The translations under genes and the position numbers were made by a program. 64,000 bases of DNA from Achatina immaculata (lineage: Eukaryota > Mollusca > Gastropoda > Stylommatophora > Achatinidae). Below the pieces are notes generated by a model. That model was not told where the DNA came from. It did not search any database and saw only the letters and a program-made list of their open reading frames with translations. Below are positions 55,675 through 64,000 of this stretch, in pieces; the first letter of the stretch is position 1; the number at the start of each line of letters is the position of its first letter. Where the stretch lies: NCBI GenBank assembly GCA_009760885.1, contig CM019704.1, forward strand, positions 17,597,929 to 17,661,928, in the 5' to 3' direction.

Positions 55675-56140
55675 CAAAGCTTAGGATATTCAACTCAAAC
55701 GTAATACCCATCCGTACATATGCACGTGAAAGCTGGAATACAACCAAAGAAAAAAAAACAAAAAGTAAATTGGACATATTCGAAACAAATGTTCAAGAAA
55801 AATACTCTGTGCAAAACGAAACGAATTCAAGGCTATAACAGAGATAAGAGGAATGAGCATGCACAAACAGTCTCAGCAGTGATCAAGGAAAAAAAAAAAG
55901 GCGGGGCATATGTGGGCCACGTGATGAGAGAATCCGAGAATCACAAAGCAAACCATCAAACTGGAAACACCTGGAAAACAGATAAAGAGGCTGACCTCGA
56001 GAAACCTTAAAGAGAACGACGCTGACAAGAGCGGCTAGAGTGACTGGCATCAAATCCCTTGATGAGACGGATAAGCTCGCGGAGAACAGAGATTCATGTC
56101 TAGACACACTGCAGCCCTATGTGACGTCGGCGGCACTGAA
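55675..56140 (+). mobile_element. degenerate LINE C-terminal fragment
   Basis: The same layout as 27786-28190: an RIFNSNVIPIRTYARESWNT start, then ETLKRTTLTRAARVTGIKSL and DETDKLAENRD before the end. Many frameshifts. Confidence 0.75.
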
Positions 56141-56544
56141 ACATTGCAAGATGTAAGAAAAGACAGACAAAATAAGTAACGGAACAGGTGAGATTTTCAA
56201 GGAAAAAAAAAAGAAAAATAATGATAAACATAAAAATCACAAAATATATTTTCATAATATTCTAGAGCCACTCTACCATACTAAACGTCACACCTGCGGG
56301 AAAGTTTGAGGCAAAAGAGCAAGAGATGACAACGACAAAAACAGGAGGACAATATCGAAGGATAGGCAGGAATCAACTTGGCGGAGGCAACGTGACAGCA
56401 ACGGACAGAGACAAATAGACATCTACTGTATTTAATACCTAATAGGAAGATGCGCATGATGATAACTATTAACTGATATTTTTGCACTTCCACTAGCTAA
56501 AAAATCATCAACACTTTGAAAAACAACAACCGATGACAGGAAGG

Positions 56545-56775
56545 CTGAATGGTTCGGGGGCTAGACGTTCTCCTTGGGTACTGCAGATTGCAGGTTCGAA
56601 TCCCACCAGAAAATGGCAGGGATCCCCCCCCCCCCACACACACACACATTCCTCAACAACACATTCCCCCTGGTAGTGGGACCGAACGTCCGTGTGCTTG
56701 AACTTGAAGAGCAGCCATGCTCTGCTGCTGGCCTAGAGAAGGGCCTCCTTGCACTCTTTCTTTTCATATGTGCTC
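56545..56775 (+). repeat. tRNA-derived SINE, family C
   Basis: Head gaatggttcgggggctagac, B box caggttcgaatccc, C run plus (CA)n, then gtgggaccgaacgtccgtg, ctgctgctggcctagagaag and a T-rich end. This head and body do not occur elsewhere in the window. Confidence 0.7.
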
Positions 56776-56999
56776 AGCCTTTAACCTCAGTGTTGTTCGT
56801 AATGTGTGATGGGGCCATGCACTGTTTCTAGTCCGTATGCATTGTTGAGCATGTTTAAAATCCCTTGGCGGCTGGAAATCGCAACAAAAACAAAAATTAT
56901 GCTAGGCAGCCACCACCCCGGGCAAAATTCTAGAAAATCTATCTTGGAAATTGGTGTAGGCGCTTCAAGAGTTTATACTGTATCCAGAAAACTATTCTG

Positions 57000-57310
57000 A
57001 GATGACAAGTAGAACGGGGAGGTGCAAGACACTGTCCGATGAGGCAGTCAGCGACCCGTAGCTGATATGTTAGCGAACCACAGCTGATCAAGACCCTATC
57101 CCCCCACTCCTTGGTACCTGCAGTAACAGGCCTAGCCTGGCTAACGGCGCAGGGATCGCCATAGTCCCCATGGTGGTGGGGTCTGCTAAAGAAGCATTGC
57201 ACACCTGCTTTTTAGCTGTTCTCCAGGACTGAAAAAAAATAGCTGCCATAACCTGTTCTCATGCTGATATGATGTTATGCCTCAACACATTCACAGCATC
57301 GGCTGCAAAG
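57000..57310 (+). repeat. dispersed repeat E
   Basis: A close relative of 46955-47290 (gtccgatgaggcagtcagcg, aacaggcctagcctggctaa, cagggatcgccatagtcccc, cagcatcggctgcaaag). Confidence 0.8.
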
Positions 57311-57394
57311 AACACCAGCTCGCAGTTACAGAAAGACTAAAGAAAGAAAGGACATATGAGAAAGTTCTGACTACGACGAAGCCAGTCACTAGCC

Positions 57395-58490
57395 AAACCA
57401 ACCAAGCAACCAACCAACAAATCAAGCAAGCAAGCAACCAACCAACCGACCGACCAATCAACCAACCAAGCAAGCAACCAACCAAGCAACCAACCAACCA
57501 AGCAATCAATCAAGCAAGCTTCTTCTTCTTCTTCTTCGTTCGCACTGTCTGTCTATATCTGCAGTCCTGTCTCTTGGATAAATTTCACTGTTTTTTGTAA
57601 TTCATGTATGGAACCATAGAGCTTATCTTCTTTAGTGGTTTCACTGGGCCAGTAACTATTTCTCAGTGTCTCGTAGTTGATGCAGCTCTGGAGGATATGT
57701 TCCACAGTTTGGGGCACCTGGGCACATGTACATAGATTAGTAGTACCAACCTTAAACTTTGTATACATATGATTTCGGAGTCGGCTGTGTCCTGTTCAGA
57801 GACGGAAGATGGTGACTTGTTCCTTTCTGTTTAGCATGTGATAGTCATCATGTGGTGGTGTTTGTGGCTTCCTGTAGGTTTTTATCATGCTTTTCTTCTG
57901 ATTATAAGTGATTGGTATGTCTGGTTGCTCCATTTCAGTGCCCTCTTTGGCCAGCCACACTGTCTTTATGGCAGTCCGAGCAAGACCACAGTCTGCCCTA
58001 GCAAGGAAAGGTGCTGAAGTCGGAGTTACCCAGCCAAAAGGCGCATCGCAAAAATCAGGGTAACACGCATTATCGCTAATCGCTAATGAAATCAAGCAAG
58101 CAACCAATCAAGCAACAAACCAACCAAACAACCAACCAAGCAACCAACCAAACAACCAACCAAGCAACCAACCGACCAATCAAGCAAGCAACCAACCAAG
58201 CAATCAACCAAGCAAGCAAGCAACCAATCAAGCAACCAAGCAATCAATCAAGCAAGCAAGCAAGCAACCAAGCAAGCAAGCAACCAAGCAATCAATCAAG
58301 CAACCAACCAACCAAGCAAGCAACCAAGCAAGCAACCAATCAAGCAACAAACCAACCAAACAACCAAGCAAGCAACCAAGCAAGCAATCAATCAAGCAAG
58401 CAACCAATCAAGCAACAAACCAACCAAACAACCAACCAAGCAACCAACCGACCAATCAAGCAAGCAACCAATCAACCAATCAACCAACAC
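57395..58490. repeat. (CAAGCAAC/CAACCAAT) simple array split by a LINE
   Basis: Low-complexity tetranucleotide array at 57395-57519 and 58090-58490. The 162-codon ORF (N/Q/K/P/T) over it is a repeat translation. It is interrupted by LINE-R at 57520-58089. Confidence 0.93.
57520..58089 (-). mobile_element. RNase H LINE (LINE-R) with a foreign 5' head
   Basis: Minus strand: the last ~430 bp of the LINE (from LAKEGTEMEQ to the (GAA)n tail at 57520-57537), preceded by about 138 bp at 57952-58089 that do not belong to the LINE ORF seen at 15241-16761. aatcaagcaagc flanks the whole at 57508-57519 and 58090-58101, but the site is in a repeat array, so the duplication is weaker evidence here. Confidence 0.85.
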
Positions 58491-59059
58491 TGTCACGCTA
58501 TATCCAAAATAATACGCTTACATTACCGCCGCCCCCACTCCGGCTGTACTTCTCAACACAATGAAACAAAATAACTGGAACAATCGCGGACTAACTTAAC
58601 ACAACCCAGGATGACAGCTAACTGAGTATTAAGCGTACAGTATATCATTAGTGTCGCGTCTACACTATCCATCTCGCTAAACTGGATTCGTACGAATACA
58701 ATAAATCTGTTTCCATTAACTGTAGGAATTTTTTTTTAAGTGTATCTATTTTTTCAATGGAAAGTACTTTGCAATGGTTACCAAACATTTCCGGGCTGCC
58801 CCTCATGATCATATTCCCTCCCCCCACCCCCCACATACACATAATTCACTTGTATCTGAAGCCTTTTATCCGCTCATCCGCTCGCTTCTCCCCCCATCCC
58901 CGGCTCTCACCTGTCCCCCCTATGAGAAAATGGGGAGGGGAGAAGTACTCCCACTTTCAGAGCCGCTGGTAAAAGGGGGGACAAACAGCGTTAACTTTGA
59001 TCAACTGCTCTGTCTCTTTCTAGTACAGAAGCTGGTAGAAATTAACGGACACCTCCATT
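58491..59059. other. unique stretch, nothing recognised
   Basis: C/T-rich segment at 58815-58920. No supported gene. Confidence 0.4.
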
Positions 59060-60760
59060 AAGTTAAATATTCCTCGTCTCTTACCGGCACTCCCGTGTTC
59101 TTTTTCTAATTTACTACGCTCTACATATGTTTCGATATGTTGTTGTTGTTTTTTTTTAAATCAAATGTCATTTCACTGTTTTGTGATCATTAAAGGCATT
59201 GATAATTCACGAACTCACGGATAAACACTGAGTGTTGCCACTGGTTTCCATGGTCAAATGATTGTTGACAGAGCAAAACAGAAGGCATGGATAACGTAGG
59301 GCACTTACTACCAAGCATATTAACAGATTCCACTCGTCTGTTGTGCCCGCCTGTAACCATAACTTGAGCTGTAGACGTAGTCGATGCCGACGACGTGATG
59401 AAGGTCACTGTCGTTAAATTTGATAGCAGTGGGTTACTGCAGTGACAATGAGGACTTGACTGAAACTCGACTCCAGTGATGAAAAGTAGAGGTCTGACTC
59501 AACTCTAGAGTATCTATGACAACGCTTGTGTCGATGTGGTCTGTCGGACACTTTTTAATCTGAATCTTTGTTTATCTCATTTTAACTCTTCCCCCCCCCC
59601 CCCCCCCCCCCGCCAAAACAATAACTTTCTAAAGATAATTATCGTGGCGAAAACATTTCTTTGGATTCATTCATTTATCTAAGGAAATGAGGAGTCCCCC
59701 CCCCCTTCCTCCTCGAGCCATCCGGGAGTGCACCAAAGACTTCGAAGGAAGCTCCACCACCAACGAGAACACGTAGACTCCTGCGTCCTGCTGGCCTAGC
59801 AAATGATTTAACATGAGTAGCACAATAATAACAACAGCCTACGATACATACAAGAGTTTAAACCCTCGAAGCTACAACAGACTGAAGACTGCCCAGAAAT
59901 AAAATATCCAGACTCCACTAGATTGACACTATTCTCAAATACCCATAGATCCATATTGCATTTAAGGGAAAAAAAAACAAACTGTACTTCTACCAATACT
60001 GTGCTCCTAATTGCAGGACTGGACTCTGGCAAAGAAAGGACAAAGGCAAAGAGACATCAGATGGTCAGCCAAAAACCAGCAACTGGAATCCATGAGTAGA
60101 GTTTAAGTAACGAAGAGCTATGAAACAACGGAAGCAAACACCAGCCCTGGGTACGCTGAAAGACACAGAATGAAAGTGTTTTGGACACCTGACAGAATGA
60201 AGACCAAATCAACCAGCTGTGATAATCTATAATACTAGAATACAGGCAACCAGAAACAGGGGTCGCCCGTGAATGTGGTGGGTGGATGAAGTAAAAGATA
60301 TAAAGAAGTCAAATATGACGGTATGTAAGGCAGAACACCTTGTATTACACAACAAACAAAATGTAGCGATAAATACTGCACAGCAGAAGAAAGAAAGAAA
60401 GAAAGAAACGAATGAAACGAATGAAAGAAAGAAAGAAACGAGTGACAGACAGACAGATAGATAGACGGATAGAGAGAGAGAGTGAGAGAGAGAGAATGAA
60501 TGAGAGAGAGAGAATAAATACTGCCTCAATTATAACTGTTCTTGAGTGATTCTCTAAGTATTCTGCAAGTGGGCTAGAAAGATCAATTTAGTTCTGGAAC
60601 GAACCACCTTCCATTCATAAAACTGCTGAACGCATTCTGGATAAACTCTCCAATGGTGTGGACTATGTTACGGTGTTACCTAAGCCTCCTGACCTCCTGA
60701 AGTTCGGGCCAACTTAGCATGGAGGTCTGGTGAACATTTACCTGGGTATTACCTGACATT
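59060..60760. repeat. 1.7-kb tandem duplication, copy 1
   Basis: 1701 bp, nearly identical to 60761-62480. Junctions share att (59057-59059, 60758-60760, 62478-62480). It contains a poly-C tract (59592), a degenerate LINE C-terminus at 60060-60320 (KCFGHLTE, RNRGRP, WWVDEVKDI) and GAAA/GACA/GATA/GA microsatellites at 60385-60515. No convincing gene. Confidence 0.95.
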
Positions 60761-62480
60761 AAGTTAAATATTCCTCGTCTCTTACCGGCACTCCCGTGTT
60801 CTTTTTCTAATTTACTACGCTCTACATATGTTTCGATATGTTGTTGTTGTTTTTTTTTTAATCAAATGTCATTTCACTGTTTTGTGATCATTAAAGGCAT
60901 TGATAATTCACGAACTCACGGATAAACACTGAGTGTTGCCACTGGTTTCCATGGTCAACTGATTGTTGACAGAGCAAAACAGAAAGCATGGATAACGTAG
61001 GGCACTTACTACCAAGCATATTAACAGATTCCACTCGTCTGTTGTGCCCGCCTGTAACCATAACTTGAGCTGTAGACGTAGTCGATGCCGACGACGTGAT
61101 GAAGGTCACTGTCGTTAAATTTGATAGCAGTGGGTTACTGCAGTGACAATGAGGACTTGACTGAAACTCGACTCCAGTGATGAAAAGTAGAGGTTTGACT
61201 CAACTCTAGAGTATCTATGACAACGCTTGTGTCGATGTGCTCTGTCGGACACTTTTTAATCTGAATCTTTGTTTATCTCATTTTAACTCTTCCCCCCCCC
61301 CCCCCCCCCCCCCAAACAATAACTTTCTAAAGATAATTATCGTGGCGAAAACATTTCTTTGGATTCATTCATTTATCTAAGGAAAAGAGGAGTCCCCCCC
61401 CCCTTCCTCCTCGAGCCATCCGGGAGTGCACCAAAGACTTCGAAGGAAGCTCCACCACCAACGAGAACACGTAGACTCCTGCGTCCTGCTGGCCTAGCAA
61501 ATGATTTAACATGAGTAGCACAATAATAACAACAGCCTACGATACATACAAGAGTTTAAACCCTCGAAGCTACAACAGACTGAAGACTGCCCAGAAATAA
61601 AATATCCAGACTCCACTAGATTGACACTATTCTCAAATACCCATAGATCCATATTGCATTTAAGGGAAAAAAAAACAAACTGTACTTCTACCAATACTGT
61701 GCTCCTAATTGCAGGACTGGACTCTGGCAAAGAAAGGACAAAGGCCAAGAGACATCAGATGGTCAGCCAAAAACCAGCAACTGGAATCCATGAGTAGAGT
61801 TTAAGAAACGAAGAGCTATGAAACAACGGAAGCAAACACCAGCCCTGGGTACGCTGAAAGACATAGAATGAAAGTGTTTTGGACACCTGACAGAATGAAG
61901 ACCAAATCAACCAGCTGTGATAATCTATAATACTAGAATACAGGCAACCAGAAACAGGGGTCGCCCGTGAATGTGGTGGGTGGATGAAGTAAATGATATA
62001 AAGAAGTCAAATATGACGGTATGTAAGGCAGAACACCTTGTATTACACAACAAACAAAATGTAGCGATAAATACTGCACAGCAGAAGAAAGAAAGAAAGA
62101 AAGAAACGAATGAAACGAATGAAAGAAAGAAAGAAACGAGTGACAGACAGACAGACAGACAGATAGATAGATAGATAGACGGATAGAGAGAGTGAGAGAG
62201 AGAGAGAATGAATGAGAGAGAGAGAATAAATACTGCCTCAATTATAACTGTTCTTGAGTGATTCTCTAAGTATTCTGCAAGTGGGCTAGAAAGATCAATT
62301 TAGTTCTGGAACGAACCACCTTCCATTCATAAAACAACTGCTGAACGCATTCTGGATAAACTCTCCAATGGTGTGGACTATGTTACGGTGTTACCTAAGC
62401 CTCTGTATCTGACCTCCTGAAGTTCGGGCCAACTTAGCATGGAGGTCTGGTGAACATTTACCTGGGTATTACCTGACATT
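60761..62480. repeat. 1.7-kb tandem duplication, copy 2
   Basis: About 1720 bp. Differences from copy 1 are mainly microsatellite and poly-C length, small insertions (3 bp near 62336, 5 bp near 62405) and scattered point changes. It includes the same LINE scrap at about 61766-62026. Confidence 0.95.
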
Positions 62481-63089
62481 TATTCAGCAATGCTCCCCTT
62501 CCTGCACCAAGCTCTGTTAGCTCTTCGGTATGTGTTTTTTTGACGTTTAGTAGGTTCATTAACGTTACTCGGGCGGTTAATGCATTTTTGTGAGCGCAAC
62601 AGAAACCGGTAATGCATGTGTAAAAGACTACTCAGCAAACTACTATACTACATTGTAAGCATGAGCTAAACCACTGACCACTTGTGTTCCGTGTTGTTTA
62701 AGTACTTTTGCCCGTATTTTGTCTATCCCTGAAGCTTTTTTTTTTTTCTGAACCTCTGTTTTTCTATTTTGTCAAGTTTTCTCAGAAAGTATTCATGTTA
62801 ATGTTAGCCATTCTGGTTGCTTGTAACGTGTTGTCCTTGTGTATGATATTACTATACGTTTCTTCTACAAATATGATGTCTGCCTCTTTATAACCACATG
62901 TTTCTTCTGTTTTCCCACTTAGATTAGTACGGATAGGATGCAGAAATTTAACCACAAGATGATGAAGTTTACATCTTTTACAACACGTCTAGTTTAACAG
63001 TAATCTGCAGGGTTTAAAAAGACACCATACTTTCCTGTCACATTTTACGTCAACGCTGAAAGAAAATTTGGGGGGGGGGGGGAATTCCA
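62481..63089. other. unique stretch, nothing recognised
   Basis: T-rich sequence and a G12 run at 63071. No supported gene. Confidence 0.4.
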
Positions 63090-63598
63090 TTTCAAAGAAC
63101 TTTCTTTTTTGTACTACTAGACTATCTGTGATAATATGTACCTTGTCTTTCATCTCAAAGAACTTTCTTCCTTGTACTACTAGACTATCTGTGATAATAT
63201 GTACCTTGTCTTCCATCTCAAAGAACTTTCTTCCTTGTACTACTAGACTATCAGTGATAATATGTACCTTGTCTTTCATCTCAAAGAACTTTCTTCCTTG
63301 TACTACTAGACTATCTGTGATAATATGTACCTTGTCTTCCATCTCAAAGAACTTTCTTCCTTGTACTACTAGACTATCTGTGATAATATGTACCTTGTCT
63401 TCCATCTCAAAGAACTTTCTTCCTTGTATTATTAGACTATCTGTGATATTATGTACCTTGTCTTCCATCTCAAAGAACTTTCTTCCTTGTATTATTAGAC
63501 TATCTGTGATATTATGTACCTTGTCTTCCATCTCAAAGAACTTTCTTCCTTGTACTACTAGACTATCTGTGATATTATGTACCTTGTCTTCCATCTCC
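63090..63598. repeat. 63-bp minisatellite, 8 units, open on both strands
   Basis: Units of ctatctgtgataatatgtac + cttgtcttccatctcaaag + aactttcttccttgtactac + taga. Because 63 is 21 codons, both strands keep an open frame: minus strand 21-residue repeats with MEDKVHIITDSLVVQGRKFF, plus strand with TRLSVIICTLSSISKNFLPC. The minus frame extends from 63594 to 62989 (201 codons). Coding status is unproven. Confidence 0.93.
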
Positions 63599-63724
63599 CT
63601 AGAACTGCAAGCTGGTGTTCTTTGCAGACGATGCTGTGAAGGTGTTGAGGAACAGCATCTAGTCCGCTTCGGAGCAGGTAGCGGCGGCTAATTGTTCACT
63701 CCCTGAATGCAGCTAAAAATAAAG

Positions 63725-63885
63725 CAGGGGATATGCAATACTTCTTAACAGACTGCGCCGCAAGGGGACTAGGGCGATCTCTGCCCCGTTAGCCTGGGGA
63801 GCCCGGCTACTGGGGGTACCGATGGAGATACGGTTCACCAGCCCTGATCCTAGCACGTCAGTTATAGGTCTCTGAACGTCGAATC
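63725..63885 (-). repeat. dispersed repeat E fragment
   Basis: The reverse complement matches the centre of 46955-47290: ccccaggctaacggggcaga, gatcgcc-tagtcccc and gtctgttaagaagtattgca. Confidence 0.7.
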
Positions 63886-64000
63886 AGACAGCGTCTTCAG
63901 CCCCAACCCCACCCCTAAATATGTTCTGACTTGGTCGTCCATATTTCTGATGTTCAGTACAAAACAGTAGCTAAGGTGCTTTCTACACAGTCCAGCGCGC
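63886..64000. other. window end, nothing recognised
   Basis: No supported feature. Confidence 0.4.

Noticed and set aside
58086..58574. 162-codon ORF rich in N, Q, K, P and T
   Set aside because: It is a translation of the CAAG/CAAC simple repeat; the opposite strand is also open in places.
63725..63885. GC-rich end of window as a 28S rRNA fragment
   Set aside because: Its reverse complement matches dispersed repeat E; no conserved 28S signatures were found.

Overview
The window is animal nuclear DNA, AT-rich and crowded with transposons, and most likely comes from a mollusc (probably a gastropod). Support: split genes with GT/GC-AG introns, Pol III tRNA genes, a eukaryotic 18S rRNA 5' fragment that reads like molluscan 18S, and mariner, hAT, piggyBac, non-LTR and SINE elements. 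The species assignment is inference.

The only recognisable host protein gene is a p38 MAP kinase (MAPK14-type) on the minus strand. Ten coding exons, equivalent to vertebrate exons 3-12, lie between 34124 and 13817. They carry the hinge, the HRD and DFG motifs, the TGY activation loop and the docking tail. Exon sizes (59, 112, 30, 48, 115, 72, 80, 79, 174 and 53 coding bp) and phases join into one open frame. The first two coding exons were not found. One intron starts with GC.

1-1073: three tRNA-Ile(AAU) genes on the minus strand. 1.4-13 kb: downstream of p38, made of LINE 3' ends, a hAT remnant, SINEs, a GAA-tailed retroposon and a 33-bp minisatellite. 13.8-34.1 kb: p38 exons with introns full of nested mobile DNA, including a LINE inside a piggyBac-like element inside a minisatellite. 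34.8-39.3 kb: a nearly full-length but broken endonuclease/RT LINE and a mariner. 42.6-43.4 kb: a 38-bp satellite. 44.0-46.0 kb: an unusual insertion joining pre-rRNA (5' ETS plus the first ~223 nt of 18S) to a GAA-tailed retroposon, flanked by a 12-bp target-site duplication. 46-59 kb: dispersed repeats, LINE 3' ends and a CAAG/CAAC simple array. 59.06-62.48 kb: a 1.7-kb tandem duplication. 63.1-63.6 kb: a 63-bp minisatellite open on both strands.

The main discovery is a retroposition system. An RNase H-bearing LINE and a non-coding ~0.5-1.3 kb retroposon (called D here) end in the same 16-nt sequence, gcgaacgaagaagaag, followed by GAA repeats. All six insertions in the window have 11-13 bp direct repeats at their ends. 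This suggests D is mobilised by the LINE, and that the machinery can switch template onto pre-rRNA.
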